A stretch of 64,000 bases of DNA from Rhizobium sp. Root1212 (GCF_001424985.1 NZ_LMDA01000001.1:620001-684000), one strand, 5' to 3'; positions 55,358 to 64,000 are shown, numbered from the stretch's first letter. The notes: generated by a model from the sequence alone, not told the origin. Made by a program: numbers and translations.

Positions 55358-56266
55358 TTATTTCGTCGCGGCGATCAGCATGCCGGGGAGAGGAACCTGC
55401 GAAGCATTTTTCACCGCCTCGGCCGGTGGCTTGCCGGCCTCGCTCCCGGTGAGAGCGACCGCGTCGGCGGGCATCGGTACCTTGACGGGATTGGCAATCG
55501 CGACCGGTTTTTCTGCAGGCTGTTCGATTGCCGCAACCTCGGCGTTGACAACGGGAACCTGCTCCCTCGCAGCCACGCGCGGTGTTTCCCGATACACGGC
55601 GCGGGGACTTGCGGGTATTTCGGCGGCAAACATTTCGAGGTCGCCGATACCGGTTCCGGCGGCCATTTGCAGGTTACTGACCGTATCCGTATCGATGGCT
55701 TTCAGGCGCAGCCCTCGCATCAGGCCAACGATTTTTTCCTCGGAACTGGCGGTGCTGCAATAGCGCAGACGGATCGCCACCGCCCGCTCGTCGCTCGAGA
55801 AGGACGGTTTTTCCCGTTGCGGTGTGACCTGCCACGCGTAAAGGCAGCTGCCCCCTCCCGGCAAAGCGCCTGTCGCATAGCCGAAGACACCGTAGGCATT
55901 TTCGCCGATAGCCGGGTTGATGGCCATGCGCACGCCCGGCAGGGCCTTGCGCATGTCCGCCATCACCATTTCGCGTGAAGGCGCGCGGCGTGCCTTGCCG
56001 CCCACGGAGACAGTCAACAGGTTTTCGCCGGGGATGGTCGTGGCGTTGGGATAGACGATAAGCTGTTCGGCCTTGTCACCCTGCACGGCTTGGCGCACCG
56101 ACGCGGCGCCGCCGGCAACCGGCAGCGAGGCGAGCGCCGTATCCTTCGACGCCGAGGTCGATAGCGTGGGACCGCCGGTTTTGGCGTGGCTGGCGTTCAG
56201 GAAGGGATCATCGACGCTGGTGCAGCCCGAAAGGAGCATTGTCAGCAGACACAGATATTTCCTCAC
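55358..56266 (-). CDS. bcsN: Cellulose biosynthesis protein BcsN (lipoprotein)
   Basis: This 302-residue lipoprotein starts MRKYLCLLTMLLSGCTS (lipobox LSGC) and has the BcsN domain: AEQLIVYPNATTIPGENLLTVSVGGK, REMVMADMRKALPGVRMAINPAIGENAYGVFGYATG and GGGSCLYAWQVTP. BcsN is found in rhizobial and Agrobacterium cellulose operons, where its exact role is unknown. It starts with GTG at 56264-56266, overlapping the bcsK stop by four bases. The C-terminal 70 residues are proline- and valine-rich. Confidence 0.88.
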   Translation of the reverse strand: MRKYLCLLTMLLSGCTSVDDPFLNASHAKTGGPTLSTSASKDTALASLPVAGGAASVRQAVQGDKAEQLIVYPNATTIPGENLLTVSVGGKARRAPSREMVMADMRKALPGVRMAINPAIGENAYGVFGYATGALPGGGSCLYAWQVTPQREKPSFSSDERAVAIRLRYCSTASSEEKIVGLMRGLRLKAIDTDTVSNLQMAAGTGIGDLEMFAAEIPASPRAVYRETPRVAAREQVPVVNAEVAAIEQPAEKPVAIANPVKVPMPADAVALTGSEAGKPPAEAVKNASQVPLPGMLIAATK

Positions 56267-58359
56267 TGGCGACCTCCCATGTCGCTGGTCACGGCAAGTC
56301 CGCGGGCAACGCCGGCATCGGCCATATGTTCGCTCAGGCGGCGGAAGACCTGATTGGCGACGCCGCGGTTTCCGAGGTGGTAATAGGCCCAGCCGCGCAA
56401 CTGGCTGAGATCGGCCGGCTCGGCGATTAGGCTGGCGCGGGCGTTCAGCGCATCGAGCGTCTTTTGATATTGCTTGCTGTCGAAGGCGGCGCGAGCGCGC
56501 TGGACGTAGATTTCGGCCCGGATTTCGCGATCGCGGGACGGCGTCATGGCATAGGTGTTCAGGATCGCTTCAGCGTCGTCGGTGAGCTTGGCGCGCAGCA
56601 GGGTCAGTGCCGTGCCATAGGCGGCATCGGCCTCGGCCTTGCCGCCGCTCTTCAGGGCGATGGCGAAGGTGGCGCGGGCTTCACTAAGGCGGTCAAGGCT
56701 CAGGTAACACCAGCCGCCGATCAGGGCGGCATCCGTGGAAAGCTGGCCGCGGGCTCGCAGGTTCATGATGTCTGCCACGCAGTCGCCATAGCGCTTGGCC
56801 TGGAAATTTCGCAGATAATTGGCCTGGATGATCGCCCGCGGGCGTGTCACGTCGGCGGCCTGGCGGCCCTTCGGCGGAGACGCCGTTTTGATCCCCGCCC
56901 AGATGTCGGGATAGGCGGCGGCGTATTTTTCCTCTAGCGCGGCATAGTCCTTCTTATCGGCGAGACGGAGATAGGAAAGCGCCAGCCCCTTCACCCGCGC
57001 AGCCGCCGGCTTCCAGTCCAGCGACTTCTGGAACCACGCGGCGGATGCCTCGTATTGCTTGGAATTATAGGCATACCAGGCGAGAATTTCGGCGTGGTCG
57101 GCATTCAGCGTCTGCAGGATCGTCGTCGAATAGGAGGCGACGATCTTTTCGTCGATGGCGGCGCTGTCCGGCTTGGCGAAGCGCAGCGACAGGGCGTTCA
57201 TCAGGAATTCGGGATCGCCCGAGAGATCCTGCAAATGATCGGCGGCGACCTTATAGGCTTCCTCTTCCAGATTCTGCGCGGCGAGGCTCAAGTAAAGCCC
57301 CTTGGCATTTTCGGCATCGGCCTTGTCGTCGAGCGCCTTCTGGAACCAGTCGGCGGCGGCGGCCGGCTGTTTGATTTTCAGGTAATACCAGCCGAGCAAC
57401 GCCATATCCTCGTTCCGCGGGGTCTGTTCCGCCGCGTCTTCAAGCGGCGTGATCACCGCATCGGAGAGCGGCTTCGTCTGCCCGGCATCGGCGTTGAAAT
57501 CGGCGATCGTCTTGCGCAGCAGATCAAAGGACACCGGCTGCAAAGCGATCTGGAGCGCGGGCGTGATCGCCAGCCTGTCGATAACTGTCTTCACTTCGAC
57601 AGCGGGAAAATCACGCACCGCCTTTTGCAGCGTCGTGACCAGCACGGTATCCGGCAGTTTCGGTTCGCGCAGCAGGATGCCGCGATAGGTGTCGGCGAGC
57701 GGCTTCTTCATGCCGGTCGCGGCATAGGCGTCGATCAGCGTCCAGAGAAGATCGATCTCCGTTTCGCGCGTCGGGTCGATGCCGGCACCGGCATTGATCA
57801 CGCCGGTCCAGTTTTTCTCGCCGGCGGCTTCCATCATCAGCACGCGCTGTTTCTTGCGGGCCAGTTTTCCGGCGAAATCGGCTGTCGGTTCCCAGTCCGG
57901 CGTCTCGGTCTTGCGGCGGATCATCTCCGCGTCGATGCCGGTGAAATCGTCCTTCTCGTAGAGCTTCCAGAGCTGGCTTTCATCCGTGCCGCGGGCCACT
58001 TTCGGCAGGAACACGTCTTCGGGGATTTCGAAACCCGGATATTTTCGGCGAAGGCGCTCGGTTTCCGCCGTGACCCTCTCCTGCTGGCCCTCATCGGCGT
58101 AATAATAAAGGGCGGCCAGCTCGACCTCGTCCGACTTCAACGGGTCATCGGCAATGGCCGGCTCGGCGGTTGCCGGGTCGGCAATGGCCGATCCCGTCGC
58201 CGCCGTATCGATCGCTTGATCGACGAGGTGGAAGGAACCGGCGGCTTCGGTGAGAAGGGTCGCTGAATCCTCCGCGCCGGCCGCTGCCGGAACCAGCAGG
58301 CTCACGGCAGAAAGCAGGGCCAGGACATGCGCTGCCCGCAGGGTGCGGCGTCTAGTCAT
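56263..58359 (-). CDS. bcsK: Cellulose biosynthesis TPR protein (BcsK-like)
   Basis: This 698-residue protein has a signal peptide (TLRAAHVLALLSAVSLLVPAAAGAE) and a long array of tetratricopeptide-like helix pairs, for example LGWYYLKIKQPAAAADWFQKAL, LAWYAYNSKQYEASAAWFQKSL and GGWCYLSLDRLSEARATFAIAL. It lacks the beta-barrel of BcsC. In type III cellulose loci of Agrobacterium relatives a TPR protein called BcsK takes this place, so I use that name. It starts at 58359, overlapping the bcsB stop by 8 bp, and ends in the bcsN start. The export or scaffold role is inferred. Confidence 0.75.
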   Translation of the reverse strand: MTRRRTLRAAHVLALLSAVSLLVPAAAGAEDSATLLTEAAGSFHLVDQAIDTAATGSAIADPATAEPAIADDPLKSDEVELAALYYYADEGQQERVTAETERLRRKYPGFEIPEDVFLPKVARGTDESQLWKLYEKDDFTGIDAEMIRRKTETPDWEPTADFAGKLARKKQRVLMMEAAGEKNWTGVINAGAGIDPTRETEIDLLWTLIDAYAATGMKKPLADTYRGILLREPKLPDTVLVTTLQKAVRDFPAVEVKTVIDRLAITPALQIALQPVSFDLLRKTIADFNADAGQTKPLSDAVITPLEDAAEQTPRNEDMALLGWYYLKIKQPAAAADWFQKALDDKADAENAKGLYLSLAAQNLEEEAYKVAADHLQDLSGDPEFLMNALSLRFAKPDSAAIDEKIVASYSTTILQTLNADHAEILAWYAYNSKQYEASAAWFQKSLDWKPAAARVKGLALSYLRLADKKDYAALEEKYAAAYPDIWAGIKTASPPKGRQAADVTRPRAIIQANYLRNFQAKRYGDCVADIMNLRARGQLSTDAALIGGWCYLSLDRLSEARATFAIALKSGGKAEADAAYGTALTLLRAKLTDDAEAILNTYAMTPSRDREIRAEIYVQRARAAFDSKQYQKTLDALNARASLIAEPADLSQLRGWAYYHLGNRGVANQVFRRLSEHMADAGVARGLAVTSDMGGRQ

Positions 58360-60667
58360 TGTCGGACTGCGCCCCCTTGCGCGGAATGATCCAGCCGAGC
58401 CACAGGGCAAACAGGCCCATCGCGGCGACGATCAGCAGGACGTAGAACTGGAAATTATCGGAGAACCAGGCAGCGGCGAGGCGACGCAGGTTGCCTGGGC
58501 TGCGATCGTCGATGCCGGTGACGAAGCGGCTCGCGGCTGGCAGCGCGCGGACATCGAGGCTTGCGGTTTCGATGGCGACCGAGCCGCCGTCGAGATGCTT
58601 CCACACGGCCGGATCGACGAGGCGCTGCACGCCGGCAGCGAGATCGGAGGGTGACGGCGCCCGCAACACCGTCCAGGTCGCCTCCCCTGTCGGCGACGGC
58701 CGCTGGGAAAGGGTGACGAGGTCGGACGTCGCGCCGTGGGCGGCAAAGTCATCGCGATCCTGCTGATAGTTGAGCCAACTGCCGAACCGGCCGGCCGCCC
58801 TTGCCAGCCATTCGCCGGCAAGGGTTGTGGCAGAACGCTCGCCCTCCGGTACCGCCGTCGACCGGCGGAAGGCGTCGAGCAGTTCCGAGGAATTGTCCGG
58901 CTCGTTAGCACTGCCGGTATCCGCAATCGCCGCGGTCGGCAGCGGATCGGGCGCGGTTTCATCGGCGATGAAAGCGGTCTTGCCGGCTGCACCAAGGTCG
59001 GCGAAAGCATTGTCGGTGGCAATCACCAGCGCGTTGCGCGACGGTGAGGCCTTGCCCAGCAGGATTTCCGCCGGAAGCGGGCTGCCGGCCGCGACGGCAA
59101 GTCGCGATAGCATGGTCATGGCTGCTCCGACCGATTTGCCGTCCGGCCGCTCGATGGCGATGTCAAAGGGCTTCTCACCGGCGAACGGATAAGCATTGCC
59201 CGCCAGCGCCGCGATATCCGGCAGGCGGCCGACGCGGGCGAGCGCCGGCACCGAAATCTCCGTTTTGTCGAGCAGGATGAAACGCGGCTGGTCGTCGTTA
59301 CGGGCTTCGGGCGCGCAGGCCTCGTCCGCTTCGATCGGCAGTTCGGCGATCAGTTCGACCTTGTTGACACCGGGGCGGAAGGCGCGCAGCGGCAGCTCGA
59401 TCAGTTTACCGTCGAATTGTTCGCCTTCCCGTCTGCGGAAGGGATAGCTGGTCACCACCCGGTCGTTGACGCGCACGAGGAATTGCGCGGTGTGTTTCAA
59501 GCCGGGGGACGTCGCGGCATGGAGTTTCAGCCCGATGGTCGCGTAATCGCCGGGGTAGAAATCAGACGGCATCACCATGTCGAAACCGGTGCGCGACAGG
59601 CGGCCGGCGAAGGCGCGGCTCTCGTAGCCGGCATCGGCAAGCCGGTAGGTGGTCGATGGGCTGATATCGATACGGCCGTGGCTGGCGGCCAGTCTCCCGC
59701 TCGCAAGGCTTGCCTTCATCGGGTCGGCTATCGCGGCCAGCAGGCGGCTTTCCATGTCCGCATGGGTGGCACCATGCAGGCTGACCACGGCACGTCCCGC
59801 TTCCCCCGCATCCGCGACCACCACGCCGTAAGGGCGGGAGCGGCTGGCCTCCGGCATCAGCAGGCGGATGCGATCGGTGAAGGCATAGAGATCGATGCCC
59901 GGCCCGGAGCCCGGCGTCTCGGCCACGGTGACGTCGAGATCGTCGCGTCCCAGAAACAAGGCGAGCGTCTGCAGCATCGGCGTTGCGTCGTTCAGGAGAT
60001 CGGCGCTCAGTGCGCGCGGCACGATCAGGCGGATATCGGTGCGGCCGGCTGCGGTGCGGGCGACGGCCAGGAGATCGTCCGGCGATGTGAAGCTTTTCGC
60101 GTTCCCTGCAACAAAGCCCGTTTTGGCCGGATCGAGTTCGCTCCAAAGCTCGTAGGTCGCTTCCAGCGAGCAATCGACGCGGTGATGCTGGCGCACGCGG
60201 ATATCGACCTGATTGCGGCCGGCGACGAGAAGCTGCGGCGAAAGCTTGATCTCCTGGCGCTTGAAGCCGTTCGGAGCCGCGATCCGGAAACTGCCGGCAG
60301 GCTTGCCGTTAACGGCGACATCCATGACCGAGGTATCCGGCAAAACGGAAACGGCGTTGCGATAGGCGAGCGCCAGCGTGCCGCCGGCTGCCATCTGCCG
60401 GCTGGAGAGGAAGAAGGTGAAGCGGCCGGTATCGTCTTCGCCCGAAAGCTTGAAGGCGGCTGCGGATTGCTCGAAGGGCACGAGGCCGGGCTCGCCTGCC
60501 GCCTTGGCAACGGGCACCACGGATCGCGTGGAGAGGATGCTCTCGCTTTCGCCGGGCTCTTTTCCGATGGCGATCGGTGTCTCATCCAGCAGGCTTTGCG
60601 CGCTGGCGGGAATGGCGGCGGAGAGCATCAGCGACAGGGAAAGCGCCGCGTGGAGGAACTTAGCCAT
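58352..60667 (-). CDS. bcsB: Cellulose synthase subunit BcsB
   Basis: BcsB is the periplasmic, C-terminally membrane-anchored partner of BcsA that guides the cellulose chain. The 771-residue protein has a signal peptide, carbohydrate-binding and flavodoxin-like repeats (ELSPQLLV-like strand, DVTVAETPG and VNDRVVTSYPFRRREG), and one C-terminal anchor helix NFQFYVLLIVAAMGLFALWLGWII. The ATG at 60665-60667 lies within the end of bcsA, an 8-bp overlap. The frame is open further upstream, but that stretch overlaps bcsA and is not used. Confidence 0.93.
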   Translation of the reverse strand: MAKFLHAALSLSLMLSAAIPASAQSLLDETPIAIGKEPGESESILSTRSVVPVAKAAGEPGLVPFEQSAAAFKLSGEDDTGRFTFFLSSRQMAAGGTLALAYRNAVSVLPDTSVMDVAVNGKPAGSFRIAAPNGFKRQEIKLSPQLLVAGRNQVDIRVRQHHRVDCSLEATYELWSELDPAKTGFVAGNAKSFTSPDDLLAVARTAAGRTDIRLIVPRALSADLLNDATPMLQTLALFLGRDDLDVTVAETPGSGPGIDLYAFTDRIRLLMPEASRSRPYGVVVADAGEAGRAVVSLHGATHADMESRLLAAIADPMKASLASGRLAASHGRIDISPSTTYRLADAGYESRAFAGRLSRTGFDMVMPSDFYPGDYATIGLKLHAATSPGLKHTAQFLVRVNDRVVTSYPFRRREGEQFDGKLIELPLRAFRPGVNKVELIAELPIEADEACAPEARNDDQPRFILLDKTEISVPALARVGRLPDIAALAGNAYPFAGEKPFDIAIERPDGKSVGAAMTMLSRLAVAAGSPLPAEILLGKASPSRNALVIATDNAFADLGAAGKTAFIADETAPDPLPTAAIADTGSANEPDNSSELLDAFRRSTAVPEGERSATTLAGEWLARAAGRFGSWLNYQQDRDDFAAHGATSDLVTLSQRPSPTGEATWTVLRAPSPSDLAAGVQRLVDPAVWKHLDGGSVAIETASLDVRALPAASRFVTGIDDRSPGNLRRLAAAWFSDNFQFYVLLIVAAMGLFALWLGWIIPRKGAQSDND

Positions 60668-62918
60668 AGAGGTGGACTCCCGGCTGCACCGGCGCCGCAT
60701 CGTCCGTTTTGGGCGGCAGCGGCGTGATCTTGTTGTCGTTGAGCACAAGCGGCGCATCGTCGAAGGATTTGGCCATGGTTTCGCGCACGAGGCCGGCGCT
60801 GTAGCGGATGGCGCGCAGCGATTCCGTGACGCTCCAGAGCGCAAAGCGCGTGGTGCCCCAAAAGAAATTGCGGCGGATCTGGCGGCGCACGAGGCGATCC
60901 TGAAGCACGGACTGATCGGAATACATCAGCTCGGCGATGGCCATCACCGTGCGCGGCGTGCGCTCGGCATAGGCGAAGCCGGCGACCGTCGTTCCGTTGT
61001 TATGGCGGCGCGAGCGACAGAGGACGTCGAAGAGGATCGCCTGTCCGCCGCGGCGCAGTTCGACCGTGGCTCTGGTCTCGGCAGCCGGATCGAGCTTCGG
61101 CGCACCGTCGATGAACTCGACGGAGATGCCGCCGCTCGATGCATCCTGAATGATGACGGTATGAAGCTCTTCGCCGACGTGGATGAGCGCATGGCGCTTG
61201 ACCGGCAGGCGCTGGTTGCGGCGCAGTTCGCGGCGCTCGGCGATCGCTCCGAGTGCGGCCCCGGCAAGACCGAGGTTGATGAGGTTCCAGGCGGCGACGA
61301 TCATCAGCAGCTCGCCCGCGACCGGCTCGGTCAGCAGCCGATAGCCGGAATAGACGGCGGCGGCGAGCAGCAGGAAGAAGATCGCGAAATAGGGTGCGGC
61401 CAGCGGCGAGAGCATGCTCTTGTCCAGCGTCTGGCCCTTAGCGGTGACGTTGAAGGTCGGCTTGCGTGGATTTCTGACGACGCTGATGATGCTGCCGAAC
61501 AGGAAGACGGCCTGCACATATTCATAGAGTTCGGAAATCCACGGCCAGCGGACGCGGCCGTAAAGATAGCTCTGCATGGCGAAGGAACTGATGAGATAGG
61601 TCACCGCATAGGAGGCGAACTCCAGGATATTGGCGCGGTAAATTTCCAGCGAGAAGAAGATGTAGAGCAGCGGCGAAAACATGAAGGCGAGCCGCGAGAT
61701 CGGGAACAGCCAGAACATGTTGATGCCGGCGTAGCAGATGCGCTGCGGGATCGTCAGGCCCTTGGCGAGGAACGGCCGTTTGAGGATGAGGATCTGCAGC
61801 ATGCCCTGGCACCAGCGGGCGCGCTGGCCGATGAAGGACACGAAGGTTTCCGGCTGCAGGCCGGCGATCAGCGGCTTATCGACATAGACGCTGTGCCAGC
61901 CCTGGCAATGCAGCGAAAGGGCGGTCTCGCAATCCTCGGTGATCGACTGGCCGGAGAAACCATCGGTCGTTTCCAGCGCGGCACGGCGCAGCACGGCGGC
62001 CGAGCCGCAGAAGAACGAGGCATTCCACTTATCGAGCCCGCGCTGCAGGATCGAATAGAACATCTCGTTTTCCGACGGCATGCGCGCGAAGGTCTTCAGG
62101 TTCTTTTCCAGCGGATCGGGATTGAGGAAATAGTGGGGCGTCTGGACGAGGAACAGCTTTTCGTCTTTTGCGAAGAAGCCGACGGTCTCGCGCAGGAAAT
62201 CGCGCACCGGCGCATGGTCGGCATCGAAGACGACGACGAGGTCGCCGGTCGATATCTTCAGGCCCTCGTTGAGGTTGCCGGCCTTGGCATGGTCGTTCTT
62301 CTTGCGGGCATGATAGGTCACGCCCATGGCGGCGCAGAGCGCCTTCAGCTGTTCATGGCGGCGAAGGGCGGCGACGGAGATACGCGGGTCCTTGTGGCTG
62401 CGCTTGGCCTCGGTGCCGCCGTCGTCCAGCAGGAAGATGTTGAGCTTGTCCTTGGGATAGGCCATCGACTTGGCGGCGGCAAGCGTCATGGCCAGCAGCT
62501 CGGCATCCTCGTTGTAGCTCGGGATGAAGACGTCGACGGTCGGGAGATCGGCGGTCTCGCCCATGTCCGGCGTCGTGCGCTTTACCGGCGCGACGACCAT
62601 GAAGAAGCTGATCGCCAGCATCGCCAGGCAATACATTTCGGCGATATACAGCAGAAAGCCGGGGATGAAGTTGAGCGGCTCGGAGATATCCGGCAACGTT
62701 TCCGTGGTGCGCCAGAAACCGTATCGCAGCGCGATGATACCGGCGAAAACGAGGGTGACAACGCGGAAGACGGGGCTTTCGGGCCGGGTCATGCCGAGGA
62801 ACATGACGCCCAGTGCCGCGCAGCTGAGCATGAGCTGTGCCTGCAGGCTCATCGGCAGCAAAATAAGCAGCAAGCCGAGCGCTCCGGCGGGAACCGCCAG
62901 AAATTTCATGCACCTCAT
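60660..62918 (-). CDS. bcsA: Cellulose synthase catalytic subunit BcsA (UDP-forming)
   Basis: BcsA polymerises glucose from UDP-glucose into beta-1,4-glucan and pumps it through the inner membrane. The 752-residue protein has family 2 glycosyltransferase motifs: FLLDDGG, VVFDADHAP, ITEDCE and the chain-holding QRARWCQG. The C-terminal PilZ domain keeps RxxxR (RRNQR) and DASSGGISV, the c-di-GMP binding residues, so activity should be controlled by c-di-GMP. About eight membrane helices are visible. The start is taken at 62918 (MRCMKFLAV); 62909 is also possible. Confidence 0.96.
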   Translation of the reverse strand: MRCMKFLAVPAGALGLLLILLPMSLQAQLMLSCAALGVMFLGMTRPESPVFRVVTLVFAGIIALRYGFWRTTETLPDISEPLNFIPGFLLYIAEMYCLAMLAISFFMVVAPVKRTTPDMGETADLPTVDVFIPSYNEDAELLAMTLAAAKSMAYPKDKLNIFLLDDGGTEAKRSHKDPRISVAALRRHEQLKALCAAMGVTYHARKKNDHAKAGNLNEGLKISTGDLVVVFDADHAPVRDFLRETVGFFAKDEKLFLVQTPHYFLNPDPLEKNLKTFARMPSENEMFYSILQRGLDKWNASFFCGSAAVLRRAALETTDGFSGQSITEDCETALSLHCQGWHSVYVDKPLIAGLQPETFVSFIGQRARWCQGMLQILILKRPFLAKGLTIPQRICYAGINMFWLFPISRLAFMFSPLLYIFFSLEIYRANILEFASYAVTYLISSFAMQSYLYGRVRWPWISELYEYVQAVFLFGSIISVVRNPRKPTFNVTAKGQTLDKSMLSPLAAPYFAIFFLLLAAAVYSGYRLLTEPVAGELLMIVAAWNLINLGLAGAALGAIAERRELRRNQRLPVKRHALIHVGEELHTVIIQDASSGGISVEFIDGAPKLDPAAETRATVELRRGGQAILFDVLCRSRRHNNGTTVAGFAYAERTPRTVMAIAELMYSDQSVLQDRLVRRQIRRNFFWGTTRFALWSVTESLRAIRYSAGLVRETMAKSFDDAPLVLNDNKITPLPPKTDDAAPVQPGVHLYG

Positions 62919-63179
62919 GTGCCCTGTACCCCATCGTCATTTCAGGCGGCGCTTCATGCGAGCCGGTTCTGCATCGAACAGCTCGACCCTATGGGGCAAG
63001 GGTCAACAGATTCCTAATGGCGGCGGGTCTGTGCGGAAAGCGCACAGGACGCGGTAAATATTTGGTTTACAAACCACTTCAAGATCTTGGGGTATGCGGA
63101 AACGGGCGACGCCCTAGTGTGCGATGGGAAACGGACCATGATTTCCCATGGGGAAAGAAAAGAATTTCCAGGGAGAGAA

Positions 63180-63256
63180 TGGTACGGTTGGGGGGTCTCG
63201 AACCTCCGACCTCAGGTGCCACAAACCTGCGCTCTAACCAACTGAGCTACAACCGC
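63180..63256 (-). tRNA. tRNA-His (GTG anticodon)
   Basis: On the minus strand the 77-base cloverleaf has acceptor GCGGTTG/CAACCGT, discriminator A, encoded CCA, D arm GCTC/GAGC, anticodon stem CAGGT/ACCTG with loop TTGTGGC, and T arm GGAGG/CCCCC-type. The anticodon GTG reads CAC/CAT. The base before G1 is T, so no G-1 is encoded, as in other alphaproteobacteria. The discriminator is A, which fits that group. Confidence 0.95.
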
Positions 63257-63378
63257 ACAATAAGAAAGCGTCGTCGCGCTTTCGGGGGTCAAATACGGGC
63301 AGTCCGGATTTTTTGCAAGCCTTAACTTGCATCGGGCCACGAAAAAACAACGCTGCGCCAACCTTCTCCACAAACGGC

Positions 63379-63409
63379 AAAGGCCGCCGCTGGGAAGCGG
63401 CGGCCTTTG
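63379..63409 (-). terminator. Terminator of the phasin gene
   Basis: On the minus strand AAAGGCCGCCGC-ttccca-GCGGCGGCCTTT: a 12-bp perfect stem, 23 bp past the phasin stop, with a short T run. Confidence 0.75.
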
Positions 63410-63431
63410 TATTGCCTTGGGAGGCGAAGAA

Positions 63432-63878
63432 TTACTTCTTGAAGGTCGACATCGCCTTTTCGGCGGCAGCCTTGCCAGGCTTGACAACGTCTTCGGCAAC
63501 CTTGCGGGTGGCTTCCTGCATCGCCTTGGCCTGCTCCATGGCCAGCTCGGCCTGCTTGCGGATGAAGGCGGTCTGCAGTTCGAACAGTTCGGAGAGCGAC
63601 TTGACGCCGAGCAGGGCTTCCATGTGCGACAGCGAGCTTTCGGCATTGGTGCGCAGCGCGTCGATCGCCTTCAGGCCGAGTTCGACCGAACCGGACTGCG
63701 CGGTTTCAAGCGTCGCTTCAACGGTCTTGGTAGCGTCTTCGGCGGCGGTCTTCATCTTGGCATAGGCTTCCTTCGACTGCGAGGCGCCCTTTTCCGCGAA
63801 ATCGCGGAATGCGTCGGTTACCTTCGCCGGGTCGAAAGCGTTGAGGGAGAATGCGTCTTCGATCTTCTTCGTAGCCAT
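63432..63878 (-). CDS. Phasin family protein
   Basis: Phasins coat polyhydroxybutyrate granules. The 148-residue product starts MATKKIEDAFSLNAFDPAKVTDAFRDFAEKG and is an almost continuous amphipathic helix, with heptad-like Lys/Ala/Glu content, SSLSHMEALLGVKSLSELFELQTAFIRKQAELAMEQAK and VAEDVVKPGKAAAEKAMSTFKK. This pattern is characteristic of phasin_2 proteins. The start follows AAGGAG by 8 bases. The promoter region shows inverted repeats with TTGC/GCAA arms, consistent with control by PhaR/AniA-type repressors. Confidence 0.9.
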   Translation of the reverse strand: MATKKIEDAFSLNAFDPAKVTDAFRDFAEKGASQSKEAYAKMKTAAEDATKTVEATLETAQSGSVELGLKAIDALRTNAESSLSHMEALLGVKSLSELFELQTAFIRKQAELAMEQAKAMQEATRKVAEDVVKPGKAAAEKAMSTFKK

Positions 63879-63935
63879 GTCATGCGCTCCTTGTGCGGAC
63901 CCTCGCTGGAGGCATCCTATGTAAACGATGAGTGA

Positions 63936-63964
63936 CATATAATACAGTTCCTTGTGCATTGCAA
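63936..63964 (-). promoter_or_regulatory. Sigma-70 type promoter of the phasin gene
   Basis: On the minus strand TTGCAA-N17-TATATG, 58 bp before the start codon. The -35 is part of the TGC-rich region that continues to 63990. Confidence 0.55.
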
Positions 63965-63975
63965 CATTTTGTGCG

Positions 63976-63990
63976 TTGCACAATATGCAA
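63976..63990. promoter_or_regulatory. Operator-like palindrome upstream of the phasin gene
   Basis: TTGCA-caata-TGCAA is a perfect palindrome. Next to it TTGTGCATTGCAA occurs at 63952-63964 and overlaps the -35. Repeated TGC/GCA arms of this kind are bound by PhaR-type repressors in other bacteria. Confidence 0.45.
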
Positions 63991-64000
63991 GGCTGCCCCG

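Noticed and set aside
60378-63017. A very long open frame (879 codons) on the plus strand antisense to bcsA and bcsB
   Set aside because: High-GC shadow of the two real genes; rich in Arg, Gly, His and Glu with no family features, and no ribosome binding site.

Overview
The window is about 64 kb of GC-rich chromosomal DNA from an alphaproteobacterium, almost certainly of the Rhizobiaceae (Rhizobium/Agrobacterium relatives). The evidence is the rhizobial iron regulator RirA, an alphaproteobacterial type of glutamate-cysteine ligase, an LpsL-type UDP-glucuronate epimerase, a cellulose operon with BcsN, PhyR/NepR general stress proteins, a tRNA-His gene without an encoded G-1, and palindromic intergenic repeats of rhizobial style. 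I see no prophage, integrase, insertion sequence or CRISPR array. The window opens inside a gene, probably a Nudix hydrolase, and closes in the promoter of a phasin gene.

Layout. 0-13 kb: housekeeping and metabolism (Pit phosphate transporter, rsmE, gshA, a DUF937 protein, a divergent DUF1127/LysR pair, dienelactone hydrolase, bdhA, MAPEG, ltrA, guaB). 13-21 kb: a secreted metallo-hydrolase, an MFS pump, the ppx-rlmE-VOC operon, lpsL facing a polysaccharide sugar transferase, and tRNA-Gln. 21.6-29.6 kb: a complete kdp potassium operon (an extra 27-codon peptide, then kdpF-A-B-C-D-E). 29.6-42.7 kb: a stress island. 42.9-50.5 kb: RidA, a dipeptide-type ABC transporter (dppABCDF order), a LuxR-type regulator and a lone receiver. 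50.5-55.4 kb: rirA divergent from an iron-binding protein gene with an iron-responsive operator, mmsA, a monooxygenase-like small protein and a LysR regulator. 55.4-63 kb: the cellulose synthase operon bcsA-bcsB-bcsK-bcsN. 63-64 kb: tRNA-His and a phasin.

The most interesting part is the 13 kb stress island. It holds phyR and nepR, the response regulator and anti-sigma factor of the alphaproteobacterial general stress response, and a second small NepR-like protein gene 2 kb away. Reading the intergenic DNA I found eight exact copies of the EcfG sigma-factor promoter (GGAAC, 16 bases, CGTT), all in this island, on both strands, and each oriented toward a nearby gene: small membrane proteins, a serine hydrolase, an AI-2E family exporter with an FAD oxidoreductase, unknown small proteins, and the NepR-like gene itself. 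No ecfG gene lies next to nepR here, so the sigma factor must be elsewhere. The island looks like a physical cluster of the regulator pair and many of its target genes, with a built-in negative feedback candidate. A CHASE3 histidine kinase with two single-domain receivers sits in the same island, but its reading frame is broken at a seven-A tract.

Other regulatory signals seen are an IRO box in front of the iron transporter gene, a perfect CtrA box upstream of the sugar transferase, inverted repeats with TTGC/GCAA arms in front of mmsA and the phasin gene, and a strong hairpin between dppA and dppB. All functional names come from recognising protein families by eye; nothing was searched or computed.
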